Assembly (NCBI RefSeq): GCF_008086045.1
Contig: NZ_VSEY01000005.1
Coordinates: forward strand, 248,001 to 312,000
Length of the DNA: 64,000 nt
Direction: 5' to 3'
DNA from: Nonomuraea sp. PA05
Lineage (GTDB): Bacteria > Actinomycetota > Actinomycetes > Streptosporangiales > Streptosporangiaceae
Shown here: piece by piece, positions 51,426-59,469 of the stretch
Layout: each line of letters opens with the position of its first letter
Position numbering within the stretch: the stretch's first letter is position 1
Made by a program: the position numbers and the translations under genes
The notes under the pieces: generated by a model
The model's input: only the letters and a program-made list of their open reading frames with translations
Databases searched by the model: none
What the model was told of the DNA's origin: nothing

Positions 51426-51728
51426 TCAGTACAGCGGCTTCGGCACCGGGCTGAGCAGCGGGGTCGCGTCGGGCACGATCGGCCCCACCGGCGGGATCAG
51501 CTCCGGATGGCGGATCAGGTAGCCGTTCGGGAAGGTGGTCGCCTGCTGGCAGCCGCACTGCGGGCAGATGGCGCCCGACGACGGCGGCGGCACGCGGAGC
51601 CCGGCGCTCAGCCAGACCTCGCCCTGGTTCCCGTGGTCGTCCTCGCTGTGCCTGACGACGTAGTCCTCCTGCCAGACATGCCAGCAGCCACGGCACTCGA
51701 AAGGCACGTTCCTGAGTTCCTCTTCCAT
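51426..51728 (-). CDS. Zinc-ribbon protein (paralogue 2)
   Basis: 100 residues, soluble. It shares with the neighbouring 138-residue protein the core PFECRGCWHVWQEDYVVRH, GNQGEVWLSAG and ICPQCG, so two Cys pairs again form a zinc-binding ribbon. The C-terminal third is Pro-rich and has no membrane helix. ATG 51728 follows GGGGGTGA. The similarity and adjacency indicate a tandem duplication. The conserved HVWxExxVVRH and WLS-SG elements are unfamiliar to me, so this may be an undescribed small family; function unknown. Confidence 0.7.
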   Translation of the reverse strand: MEEELRNVPFECRGCWHVWQEDYVVRHSEDDHGNQGEVWLSAGLRVPPPSSGAICPQCGCQQATTFPNGYLIRHPELIPPVGPIVPDATPLLSPVPKPLY

Positions 51729-51785
51729 CGAGGTCACCCCCTGATTTCGAGTGTCCACCCCCTGCTCGCCATCCCGCAACCAGGC

Positions 51786-52121
51786 TCATCTGATGGTGAG
51801 GACAAAGGTGAACGCGCCCGCGACCACGCCCAGCGTGCCGAGCCAGGCGAACAGCGCGTCGAGCCCCGCGTCCAGGGGTTTGCCGCCGTGCAGGGCGGCC
51901 TGCACACGGCGGTAGCGCAGCCCCGTCCTGATCAGGAGCACGCCGCCGCACAGCGCGGCCAGGGCGAAGGCGGCGACGGCGAGCACGGGCAGGCCGTGCC
52001 GGGCCGCGAGCCCGGCCGCGCCGAGCCCGCCGGTGGACAGCGCCACCGCCGTGCGCACCCAGGCCATCCGGGTGCGCTCGCTCTGCAGCCCCCTGTCCCA
52101 GATCTCCTCTTCGGACGTCAT
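51786..52121 (-). CDS. DUF202 membrane protein
   Basis: 111 residues with three hydrophobic helices. The start EEEIWDRGLQSERTRMAWVR and the following TAVALSTGGLGAAGL fit DUF202 (YidH-like) proteins, in which a conserved ERTxxAWxR segment leads into the first helix. These small inner-membrane proteins have no established function. It lies four bases behind a second DUF202 gene, which it resembles only loosely, and both are leftward. The two may form a heteromeric membrane complex. Confidence 0.85.
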   Translation of the reverse strand: MTSEEEIWDRGLQSERTRMAWVRTAVALSTGGLGAAGLAARHGLPVLAVAAFALAALCGGVLLIRTGLRYRRVQAALHGGKPLDAGLDALFAWLGTLGVVAGAFTFVLTIR

Positions 52122-52125
52122 GAGG

Positions 52126-52452
52126 TCACGCGGACAGGATGATCAGGACGAGGGCCACGACGGCCACGGCGGCGACGCCGTACCCGAAGACGGCCGCCAG
52201 TGCGGGCGGCGGGAGCGGCGCCTCCTGGCGCAGCGCGCGCTGGATGTTGCGCCAGCGCGGGTAGGCCATGCCCGCCGCCAGCGCGGAGAGTGAGACCAGC
52301 ACGATGGCCAGTCCGGTGCGGATCCAGGGCACGAACACGTCGGACGGCACCGCCGCCATGGCCACCCCACCCGCGCTGAGCGCCAGCGCCGTGCTCAGCC
52401 AGGTGAGGAAGGTGCGTTCATTGGCCAAGGTGAAACGCGGGTCGGGCTCCAT
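52126..52452 (-). CDS. DUF202 membrane protein
   Basis: 108 residues with three hydrophobic helices. DPRFTLANERTFLTWLSTAL is the DUF202 signature (ANERTFLxWxRT in most members). Later segments are LAIVLVSLSALAAGMAY and VAAVAVVALVLIILSA. This is the upstream partner of the DUF202 gene at 51786, four bases away. DUF202 pairs of unequal sequence are common in actinobacteria; the function is unknown. Confidence 0.88.
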   Translation of the reverse strand: MEPDPRFTLANERTFLTWLSTALALSAGGVAMAAVPSDVFVPWIRTGLAIVLVSLSALAAGMAYPRWRNIQRALRQEAPLPPPALAAVFGYGVAAVAVVALVLIILSA

Positions 52453-52510
52453 GAGAAAAACGGTAGTTCGTCCCCATTTCCCCTAGAGAAGCCGGGATTA
52501 TCCCAGCGAC

Positions 52511-52897
52511 TCAGCTACAGGCCTGGGCCACCTTCTCCACGTAGGCGGCGCTCTCCGTGGTGACCTTCTGCACCGCGTCCACGGCATCGTTGGCGTCCTG
52601 GACGGAGATGCTGGTCAGCGTGCTGGCCATGCCGTCCGTGGCTTCCTTGAGCGTGGTGTTGGAGGCCTCGCCGGCCACCTCGTTCAGCTTGTTGGCGGCG
52701 TCGTCGATCGCCTTGTCCATGGCCTGGGGGTCGTTGGTGAGCTTGCTGATCTCCGCACCCAGCTCTGTGATGATCTTGGGGGCTTCGAGGCACGCCTGGG
52801 CCTTGTCGATCGTGCTGTTGACCTCGCTGCACCCGGCGGCGAGGACGCCTGCGGCGAACAGGGCCAGCGGCAGGAACCGGCTCTTGAGATGTCGCAT
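52511..52897 (-). CDS. Small lipoprotein
   Basis: 128 residues. MRHLKSRFLPLALFAAGVLA with the lipobox LAAGC targets it to the outer face of the membrane. The mature part is helical and polar: NSTIDKAQACLEAPKIITEL, then DDAANKLNEVAGEASNTTLK, with regular heptad-like spacing that suggests a coiled coil. Two further Cys residues (QACLEA and QACS) could pair. It lies nine bases after the epoxide hydrolase gene on the same strand. I do not recognise a family. Confidence 0.75.
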   Translation of the reverse strand: MRHLKSRFLPLALFAAGVLAAGCSEVNSTIDKAQACLEAPKIITELGAEISKLTNDPQAMDKAIDDAANKLNEVAGEASNTTLKEATDGMASTLTSISVQDANDAVDAVQKVTTESAAYVEKVAQACS

Positions 52898-52906
52898 GCC
52901 CCGACC

Positions 52907-53872
52907 CTACCCAAGCGTCGCGCCACCTGCGGTCACTCTTCGCAGCCAGTCGATCACCAATTCGTTCACTTCCGCCGGCCGCTCCTGCTGCACCCAGTGA
53001 CCGCAGCCGTCCAGGATGTGGGCGCCGGCCAGGCCGGGAAGCGTCCGGGGGAACGCCTCGACGGCGCCGGCCATCCAGGTCGTGGTGGCGTCCAGCGCCC
53101 CGCCGACGAACAGCGCGGGCTGCGCGATCGGCGCGCCGTCCCAGGCCGCCAGGTCCTCCCAGTCGCGGTCCACGTTGCGGTAGCGGTTCAGCGCGCCGGT
53201 CAGGCCGGTGCGCTCGAACTCGCCCGCGTACACGTCCAGATCCGACTCCGTCAGCCAGCCCGGCAGCGCGCCCGCGGGGAAACGGTCGCGCAACCGGCCG
53301 CCCCTGGGCACGAAGTAGGCGCCCTGCCCCTGCGCCGACAGGGCGCCGTAGAAGCCCGCCAGCCAGCCGCGCACGTCCGGCTCGATCTCCGCCTCGGCGC
53401 GGCCCTCCGCCTGGAAGTAGCTGACGTAGAACTCCTCGTCGCCGCCCATCGCCGCGAACGAGTCGCTGGGGCGGTGCGGGCCGCGCGGCGCGTACGGGAC
53501 GCTCAGCATGCCGACGGCCCGGAACAGGTCGGGCCGCAGCAGGGCGCTGTTGGCGGCGATCGAGGAGCCCCAGTCGTGGCCGACGATCACCGCCGAACGC
53601 TCGCCGAGCGCCCGCACCACGGCCACGTTGTCGGCCACGTGGGCCAGCATCCGGTAGTCCGCGACCCTGGCGGGCGCCGAGGAGCGGCCGTAGCCGCGCA
53701 CGTCCACGGCCACCGCGCGGAAACCGGCCGCGGCCAGGGCGGGGAGCTGGTGGCGCCAGGAGTACCAGGACTCGGGGAAACCGTGGACCAGCAGGACCAG
53801 CGGCCCGGCTCCCTGCTCGACCAGGTGGATCCGGCCACCCGGCACCTCGACCAGGCGATGGGTCTGCGACAT
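52907..53872 (-). CDS. Alpha/beta hydrolase, epoxide hydrolase type
   Basis: 321 residues. HGFPESWYSWRHQLPAL is the oxyanion element, DVRGYGRSSAP the following strand, and GHDWGSSIAANS the nucleophile elbow with Asp, the hallmark of epoxide hydrolases and dehalogenases. The late acid is in GGALDATTTWMAG and the His in CGHWVQQERPAEVN. The cap domain has Tyr residues suited to epoxide ring opening. It should open an epoxide to a diol. The ATG at 53872 is near a 220-bp spacer that also contains the promoter of the divergent beta-lactamase gene. It leads the short leftward run with a lipoprotein. Confidence 0.88.
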   Translation of the reverse strand: MSQTHRLVEVPGGRIHLVEQGAGPLVLLVHGFPESWYSWRHQLPALAAAGFRAVAVDVRGYGRSSAPARVADYRMLAHVADNVAVVRALGERSAVIVGHDWGSSIAANSALLRPDLFRAVGMLSVPYAPRGPHRPSDSFAAMGGDEEFYVSYFQAEGRAEAEIEPDVRGWLAGFYGALSAQGQGAYFVPRGGRLRDRFPAGALPGWLTESDLDVYAGEFERTGLTGALNRYRNVDRDWEDLAAWDGAPIAQPALFVGGALDATTTWMAGAVEAFPRTLPGLAGAHILDGCGHWVQQERPAEVNELVIDWLRRVTAGGATLG

Positions 53873-53994
53873 GTACGACCTCCGTTTCGTCTTCGTGCAC
53901 TATCCGCCGTGGAGGGCGTACCCGGGGAATTCTGTTGCCGTTTCGGCAAGGCTTGCCCCCGCTGATGTCACTGACCTGCACTCATACACCTTCA

Positions 53995-54017
53995 GATATC
54001 GCGCATTTCGCGATATC
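53995..54017. promoter_or_regulatory. Perfect inverted repeat upstream of the beta-lactamase gene
   Basis: GATATCGCG-CATTT-CGCGATATC: nine-base arms around a five-base spacer, 75 bp ahead of the beta-lactamase start in an AT-rich region. It looks like the site of a dimeric repressor. The sequence does not match the BlaI/MecI operators that I know. Confidence 0.55.
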
Positions 54018-54092
54018 GCTATTAGACATCACGTGATCGCATCTGCTTTGCTCCTGACCTCCGGCACCCGACGACAGCGAGGACATGCACGC

Positions 54093-55025
54093 ATGCGACA
54101 CCCCCGCACCCGGCCCGCACTCCAGGCAGCCGCGGCCCTGACCGCCTCCCTCCTGGCGGGCGGCGCGCTCACCACGGGCACCGCCTCCGCCGCCGTCCCC
54201 GTCGCCCAGCAGGCGGCGGCGCGGCCGGACGTGAAGAAGGAGCTGCGCGCGCTGGAGGCGTCCTTCAAGGGCCGCATCGGCGCGTACGCCATCGACACGG
54301 CGACCGGCAAGACGGTCGGGTACCGGTCGGGCGAGCGTTTCCCGCTGCTGTCCACGTTCAAGGCGCCGCTCTGCGCGGCGGCGCTGCACAAGGCCCGCAC
54401 CTCCGAGCCGGGCCTGATGGACAAGGTCGTCAAGTGGACGGCCGACGAGCTCAAGCCCAACTCCCCCACCACGGAGAAGCACGTCGAGGACGGCCTGAGC
54501 GTCGCCAAACTGTGCCAGGCCGCCATCACCGAGAGCGACAACACCGCGGCCAACATGGTGCTCAAGCAGATCGGCGGCCCGGCGGGGCTGACGAGGTACT
54601 TCCGTTCGCTCAAGGACCCGATCTCGCGGCTCGACCGCTACGAGACCGAGCTGAACGACTGGACCCCCAAGGAGCGGCGCGACACCACCACGCCCGCGGC
54701 CATCGCCCGTGACCTGCGCCTGCTCACGACGGGCGGCGCGCTGAAGGCCAAGGACCGCGAGCAGCTCAACGCCTGGCTGATCGCGAACAAGACCGGCGAC
54801 GCCCGCATCCGCGCCGGCCTGCCGAAGAGCTGGAAGGTCGGCGACAAGACGGGCACGAACGGCGAGATCGGCGGCGCCAACGACATCGCCGTCGTCTGGC
54901 CGTCCGGGTCGTCCGGCGCCCCGATCATCCTGGCCGTCTACACCAACCGCCCGGTCGCCTCCACCGACGACGCCGTCGTCGCGAAGACCGCCACGATCCT
55001 GGCCCGCGGGCTCGGCAGGCTCTGA
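54093..55025 (+). CDS. Class A beta-lactamase
   Basis: 310 residues. A signal peptide (MRHPRTRPALQAAAALTASL) precedes the enzyme, whose active-site motifs are complete: Ser87-Thr-Phe-Lys90, SDN at 148-150, Glu184-x-x-Leu-Asn188 (the Glu166 loop) and Lys252-Thr-Gly254. It should hydrolyse beta-lactams outside the cell. The ATG at 54093 is in frame and preceded by GAGGA. The gene's stop is TGATG-linked to the following penicillin-binding protein gene (one-base overlap), so both are made together. A perfect inverted repeat lies 75 bp upstream. No blaR/blaI pair is adjacent. Confidence 0.93.
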   Translation: MRHPRTRPALQAAAALTASLLAGGALTTGTASAAVPVAQQAAARPDVKKELRALEASFKGRIGAYAIDTATGKTVGYRSGERFPLLSTFKAPLCAAALHKARTSEPGLMDKVVKWTADELKPNSPTTEKHVEDGLSVAKLCQAAITESDNTAANMVLKQIGGPAGLTRYFRSLKDPISRLDRYETELNDWTPKERRDTTTPAAIARDLRLLTTGGALKAKDREQLNAWLIANKTGDARIRAGLPKSWKVGDKTGTNGEIGGANDIAVVWPSGSSGAPIILAVYTNRPVASTDDAVVAKTATILARGLGRL

Positions 55026-57163
55026 TGTCGCGTCGGGGGACGAACATGTTGCGCCTGGCCGCCGCGGGCGCGGCGGCCGGGCTGGTGGTGGCCGCGATCG
55101 CGGTCCCGGCGGTGGGGGGCGCCGGGCTCGGCTTCGTGACGGCGGCGGGTGAGGTCGACCTCAAGCCGCTCGACCTGGCCGAGCCGCCACCGGCGGAGGT
55201 GACGATCGTGCGGGACGCCGGGGGCGGCGAGATCGCCCGCTTCTACGAGGAGTTCCGCGAGGTCGTCGGGTTCGGCGAGATCGCCGAGACGATGAAGACG
55301 GCCATCGTGGCGATCGAGGACTTCCGCTTCTACGAGCACGGGGCGATCGACGTCGAGGGCACGCTGCGCGCGCTGGCCACCAACCTGCAGTCGGGCAAGG
55401 TGAGCCAGGGCGGCTCCAGCATCACCCAGCAGTACGTCAAGCAGGTGCTGCTCAACTCGGCCGACACGGAGGCGGAGCGGAACGCGGCCGTCGAGGCGAG
55501 CTACTCGCGCAAGCTGAACGAGCTCCGGTACGCGATGGGCATCGAGAAGAAGTACACCAAGGACGAGATTCTCGCCAAATATCTGAACATCGCGTATTTC
55601 GGCGCGAGCGCGTACGGCGTCGAGGCGGCGGCCAGGCGCTTCTTCGGCGTCTCCGCGGCCGACCTGACGCTTCCACAGGCCGCCACGCTGGCCGGCGCCG
55701 TCCAGGACCCGAACGCCACCGACCCCAACCTGGGCAAGGAGCACCGCGAGCGGCTGCTCAACCGCCGCGACGTGGTCCTGGACCGGATGGCCGAGCTGGG
55801 GAAGATCACCGCCGCCGAGGCGGCCAAGGCGAAGGCCGCCAAACTCGGCTACAAGGGCACCCGCATCCCCGGCGGCTGCGAAAGCAGCAAATATCCGTAC
55901 TTTTGCCTCTACGTCCGCCAGGAAATCCTCAGCAACCCGGACTTCGGCCGCACCGCCAAGGCCAGGCTGACGATGCTCAACCGAGGCGGCCTGACCATCA
56001 CCACCACCCTCGACCCCGCCATGCAGGCGGCGGCCGACAAGGCGATCAAGAAGTACGTGCACCCGTCGGACGCCCCCGTCGCCGCCCAGGCCCTGATCAA
56101 ACCCGGCACGGGCGCCATCAAGGCCATGGCGGCCAGCAGACGTTACGGCACGAACGCCGCCAGGAACGAGATCTCCTACAACGTCGTGGCGAACACCGCG
56201 CACGGCGGCGGCATCGGCTTCCAGCCCGGCTCCACGTTCAAGACGTTCACCCTGATCACGGCTCTGCAGCAGGGCATGAAGCTGGACGACGGCGTCGCCG
56301 CGGGCGCGGGCTACCGGGCACCGGCGTACTCCACGTTCAAGACCTGCAAGGGCCAGAACGTCGGCGACCCGTCCCACACCGTCACCAACGACGAGGGCTC
56401 ACCCGGCTGGAAGACCCTCAGGACCGGCACCTGGGACTCGGTGAACACGTTCTTCATGGAGCTGGAGGAGCGGGTCGGCCTCTGCGAGACCGTCAAGACG
56501 GCCAAGTCGCTCGGCATCCGGCGGGCGGACGGCAAGAAGCTGCAGGAGTACGAGACGTTCACGCTCGGCATCAACGAGTCCGACCCGGTAACGGTCGCCA
56601 CCGCGTACGCGGCGATCGCGGCCCGCGGCGAGTACTGCGCCCCGCTCGCGATCACCCAGATCACCGACCGCGACGGCCGCACCACCCGCTACCGCCCCAA
56701 GTGCCGCCAGGCCCTCGACCCGGCCATCGCGGACGCGACCGCCGAGGTCCTGTCGGGCGTCTTCACCGAGGGCACGATGAGCGGCGTCGGCGGCCTCGGC
56801 CGCGACGCGGCCGGCAAGACGGGCACCACCGACGACTACGCCTCGGCCTGGTTCGCCGGCTTCACCCCCGACCTGGCCGCCGCCGTCAGCCTCGGCGACC
56901 CACGCGGCTCCCAGCGGCACAAGCTGACGGGCGTCACCATCGGGGGGCGGTACTACGGGGCGGTGCAGGGGGCCAGCATCCCCGGCCCCATCTGGCGCGA
57001 CACCATGTCGGCGGCATTGCGTGACGTGCCTGCCACGCCGTTCACCGCGATCGACACGGCCCGGTTCGAGGGGTGCTCGGACAGTTGCCGGCCGGAGAAG
57101 ACGCCGGAGGATGACGAGGCTACGCCGGAGGTGACGCTCACGCCCGAGGACATCCTGGAGTAG
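55025..57163 (+). CDS. Class A penicillin-binding protein (GT51 + transpeptidase)
   Basis: 712 residues. One membrane helix (about 9-38) is followed by the GT51 glycosyltransferase with Glu98-Asp99 in IEDFRFYEHGAID and GGSSITQQYVK, then the transpeptidase: Ser403-Thr-Phe-Lys406, SVN at 472-474 and Lys598-Thr-Gly600. It polymerises and cross-links peptidoglycan at the outer face. Two Cys-rich insertions (KTCKGQNVGD and EYCAPLA) may form disulfides. The C-terminus is an acidic tail (DDEATPEVTLTPEDILE). It is translated from the ATG that overlaps the beta-lactamase stop, an unusual pairing that makes the target and the resistance enzyme from one message. Confidence 0.93.
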   Translation: MSRRGTNMLRLAAAGAAAGLVVAAIAVPAVGGAGLGFVTAAGEVDLKPLDLAEPPPAEVTIVRDAGGGEIARFYEEFREVVGFGEIAETMKTAIVAIEDFRFYEHGAIDVEGTLRALATNLQSGKVSQGGSSITQQYVKQVLLNSADTEAERNAAVEASYSRKLNELRYAMGIEKKYTKDEILAKYLNIAYFGASAYGVEAAARRFFGVSAADLTLPQAATLAGAVQDPNATDPNLGKEHRERLLNRRDVVLDRMAELGKITAAEAAKAKAAKLGYKGTRIPGGCESSKYPYFCLYVRQEILSNPDFGRTAKARLTMLNRGGLTITTTLDPAMQAAADKAIKKYVHPSDAPVAAQALIKPGTGAIKAMAASRRYGTNAARNEISYNVVANTAHGGGIGFQPGSTFKTFTLITALQQGMKLDDGVAAGAGYRAPAYSTFKTCKGQNVGDPSHTVTNDEGSPGWKTLRTGTWDSVNTFFMELEERVGLCETVKTAKSLGIRRADGKKLQEYETFTLGINESDPVTVATAYAAIAARGEYCAPLAITQITDRDGRTTRYRPKCRQALDPAIADATAEVLSGVFTEGTMSGVGGLGRDAAGKTGTTDDYASAWFAGFTPDLAAAVSLGDPRGSQRHKLTGVTIGGRYYGAVQGASIPGPIWRDTMSAALRDVPATPFTAIDTARFEGCSDSCRPEKTPEDDEATPEVTLTPEDILE

Positions 57164-57201
57164 AGCCTCGGCCGTCGCGTGTCGCCGGCTTCTCCGCCGG
57201 G

Positions 57202-57456
57202 ATGCTGCTGCTCTTGGTCCTTTCCGCCACCAGCACGGCGCTCACCGGATGGCTGCTGTCCCGCTGGCCGTCGCGCAAGAAGTCGGTGCGCTGGGGATCC
57301 GTCGCCCTCGCGGCGGCCATGTGCGGCGCGAGGGCCGCCATGGGCGTGCTCGACGACGGCATCGGCTGGCTCGCTCTGCTCGGCTCCATCGTGCCGTACC
57401 TTGCGATCATCGCCCTGCTGGTCATGCCCGGGGCGGGCCGCTGGTTCGACCGCTGA
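57202..57456 (+). CDS. Small membrane protein, 84 aa
   Basis: Two hydrophobic segments (MLLLLVLSATSTALTGWLLS and LALLGSIVPYLAIIALLVM) flank a basic loop (RWPSRKKSVRW). It lies 38 bp after the penicillin-binding protein gene on the same strand, without a strong ribosome site, and could be a small subunit or an unrelated membrane peptide. I do not recognise a family. The reading frame is compact and third positions are GC-rich, which supports coding. Confidence 0.5.
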   Translation: MLLLLVLSATSTALTGWLLSRWPSRKKSVRWGSVALAAAMCGARAAMGVLDDGIGWLALLGSIVPYLAIIALLVMPGAGRWFDR

Positions 57457-57484
57457 CCCGCGTCCCAGCGGGTAGCGCTCCCGC

Positions 57485-58300
57485 ATGCGCGTCGCCACAC
57501 TCAACCTCTGGGCCAGGCACGGCTCCTGGAGCAGGCGCAGGCAACTGCTGATCGACGGCTTCCGCCGCCTCGCCCCCGACCTGGTCGCCCTCCAGGAGTC
57601 CGTCGTCACGGACGACTACGACCAGGTCATCGACCTGCTCGGCCCCGACTACCACGTCCTCCACCAGGAGGGCGGCGAGGCCGACGGCACGCGCGCCTCG
57701 ATCGCCAGCCGCTGGCCCCTGGCGCAGGCGCGGCAGCAGCGGCTGGACGTGACGGCGCGGGTGGATCCGTCGGAGTTCGCGGGATGGGTGGGCCTGGTCG
57801 AGGTGCGGGCCCCGGAGCCTGTGCTGTTCGTCAACCACAAGCCCTCCTTCCGCCTCGGCCACGAGTACGAGCGGGAGTCGCAGGCCGTCCGGTCGGCCAG
57901 GCTGATCGAGGAGGCGGTCGGCGGCCGGGAGGGCGTGCACGTGGTGCTGGCCGGGGACTTCGACGCGACGCCCGACTCCGCGAGCCTGCGGTTCTGGGCC
58001 GGGCTGCAGTCCCTGGACGGGATGAGCGTGGCCTACCGCGACGTGTGGCGGTGGGCTCGCCCGGAGGAGCCCGGCCACACGTTCACGCCGGTCAACCCGC
58101 TGGTGAGGGGCGGGAACTGGCCGCTGGAGACGGGCCGGCGCATCGACTACCTGTTCGTGCGCTGCCACGGCAACGGGCCGACGCTACGGCTGGCGGACTG
58201 CCGGTTGATCTTCGACGAGCCGGTGGACGGCGTCTGGGCCAGCGACCACTTCGGCCTCGTGGCGGATCTGCGGAGCCTGGGCTGCGCGCAGCAGGCGTAG
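57485..58300 (+). CDS. Endonuclease/exonuclease/phosphatase (EEP) family protein
   Basis: 271 residues. MRVATLNLWARHGSW, ALQESVV, LAGDFDATPDS and the terminal WASDHFGLVADL carry the Asn, Glu, Asp, Asn and His residues of the EEP active site, with RRIDYLFVR before the end. Members cleave phosphodiester or phosphomonoester bonds in DNA, lipids or sugars; the substrate is unknown. ATG 57485 is near the start of the first strand. The natural end DHFGLVADL occurs just before the stop, so the overlap with the convergent DinB gene is due to that partner. Confidence 0.88.
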   Translation: MRVATLNLWARHGSWSRRRQLLIDGFRRLAPDLVALQESVVTDDYDQVIDLLGPDYHVLHQEGGEADGTRASIASRWPLAQARQQRLDVTARVDPSEFAGWVGLVEVRAPEPVLFVNHKPSFRLGHEYERESQAVRSARLIEEAVGGREGVHVVLAGDFDATPDSASLRFWAGLQSLDGMSVAYRDVWRWARPEEPGHTFTPVNPLVRGGNWPLETGRRIDYLFVRCHGNGPTLRLADCRLIFDEPVDGVWASDHFGLVADLRSLGCAQQA

Positions 58301-58795
58301 CTGGCCGATCTCGGTGACGTTCTTCATCAGCTCGGCGTTCACCCAGGCCACCATGCGCGCCACGGTGTGGCCGCCGTCCCGCGGCCACGGGAACGGGGCG
58401 GGGGCGTCCAGATCGGCGTCGGTGAGCCGGTCCAGGACGGTCAGCCACTCCTCGCGCAGCCCGCGCAGCCAGGCGACGGTCCGCTCGCCGTCACCCGGCC
58501 AGGTGACGTCGGTCCTGTCGCGCGGCGTCCGCCCCTGGGCGTGATCGGTCGTCACGCTCCACCACCAGCCGACGTGCCAGCTCACCCAGGCGATCGTGGG
58601 CACGGGAACGGGGTCGGGCTCGCTCTCCGCCCAGTCCGGCTCCCACCTCCCGCCGGCGCCGCGGCGCACGGTCCAGCAGTGCGGGACGGGCTCCCAGCGG
58701 AAGTCGTCCTCCTCCAGCCGCTCCAGGTGGTACTCGAACAACGACCAGGTGAGGTCGAACTGCCAGCGCAGCAACGCGCATCGGGACTCGGACAT
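58184..58795 (-). CDS. DinB superfamily protein
   Basis: 203 residues. Helices with WQFDLTWSLFEYHLERLEED, the Trp-rich segment AWVSWHVGWWWSVTTDHA (His in WHVGWWW) and HTVARMVAWVNAELMKNVTE match the DinB/YfiT-like four-helix fold, whose His residues bind a metal. Members include thiol-dependent transferases, for example mycothiol-dependent. The family usually ends soon after NAELMKNVAEIGQLRxLRA; here the frame continues about 35 residues antisense to the EEP gene, for a 117-bp convergent overlap. The original stop seems to have been lost. ATG 58795 is the likely start. Confidence 0.82.
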   Translation of the reverse strand: MSESRCALLRWQFDLTWSLFEYHLERLEEDDFRWEPVPHCWTVRRGAGGRWEPDWAESEPDPVPVPTIAWVSWHVGWWWSVTTDHAQGRTPRDRTDVTWPGDGERTVAWLRGLREEWLTVLDRLTDADLDAPAPFPWPRDGGHTVARMVAWVNAELMKNVTEIGQLRLLRAAQAPQIRHEAEVVAGPDAVHRLVEDQPAVRQP

Positions 58796-58848
58796 CGGCC
58801 GATGCTCGCACGCCCGGCCCGCGCCCGTAAACCGGATTACGGGCGGGC

Positions 58849-59439
58849 TCAGAACTCGTCGTGCCCGGAGACCTGGGCGATGGTGAAGACGTGCCGGCTC
58901 GCGGCGCAGATCGTCTCCAGGACGTGGACGGGCACGTCCTCGGCGGAGTAGCTCGCCCGCACCACCACGACGACCCACTCACCGGCGTCGAGTTCCAGGG
59001 TCTCCCGTTCGAACGGCGTCGGCGGCCGGGCGATCAGGCTCTCCTCCGCACGGCCGAACGCGTGGCCGAGGGCGGTGAGCGCGGACTGCAGCGACGGCCG
59101 CACGAACTCCGGCTCGGCGAGCCTGGTGCCGCCGAACAGGTCGGCGCGGAAGTAGCTCGTCGCGATGCGCACGGGGACGTCGTCCGCGGTCATCAGCTTG
59201 CGCCGCGCCACGACGTCCGCGCCCGGCTCCACCCGCAGGCAGGCCGCCACCTGGTCACCGGCCGGTTCCAGCCCGACGTACAACATCCGGCGGCCCGCGT
59301 TCAGCCCCTGGCGCCGCGCCTCCGCGAGGAACAGGGACGCCGAGCCCCGCACGGCGGGCTCCGTCGGCAGTGCGCGCCGCACCAGCACGCGCGGCGCCCC
59401 CGCGCCGCTCCCGCCGCCGCCCGGCTTCGAGTCATCCAT
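58849..59439 (-). CDS. UTRA domain protein without DNA-binding domain
   Basis: 196 residues. It matches the ligand-binding half of GntR/HutC-type regulators: RGSASLFLAEARRQGLNAGR, RRKLMTADDVPVRIATSYFR, LTALGHAFGRAEESLIARP, and VVVVVRASYSAEDVPVHVLE. The winged-helix domain that normally precedes UTRA is missing; only a Gly/Ser-rich N-terminus of about 20 residues stands before it. ATG 59439 has GGAGG upstream, so this is a true short form. It may be a ligand-binding decoy or co-regulator. It lies 30 bp behind the methyltransferase gene, leftward. Confidence 0.82.
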   Translation of the reverse strand: MDDSKPGGGGSGAGAPRVLVRRALPTEPAVRGSASLFLAEARRQGLNAGRRMLYVGLEPAGDQVAACLRVEPGADVVARRKLMTADDVPVRIATSYFRADLFGGTRLAEPEFVRPSLQSALTALGHAFGRAEESLIARPPTPFERETLELDAGEWVVVVVRASYSAEDVPVHVLETICAASRHVFTIAQVSGHDEF

Positions 59440-59469
59440 CGTCGCCTCCCCACGAATCACGCAGGCACT

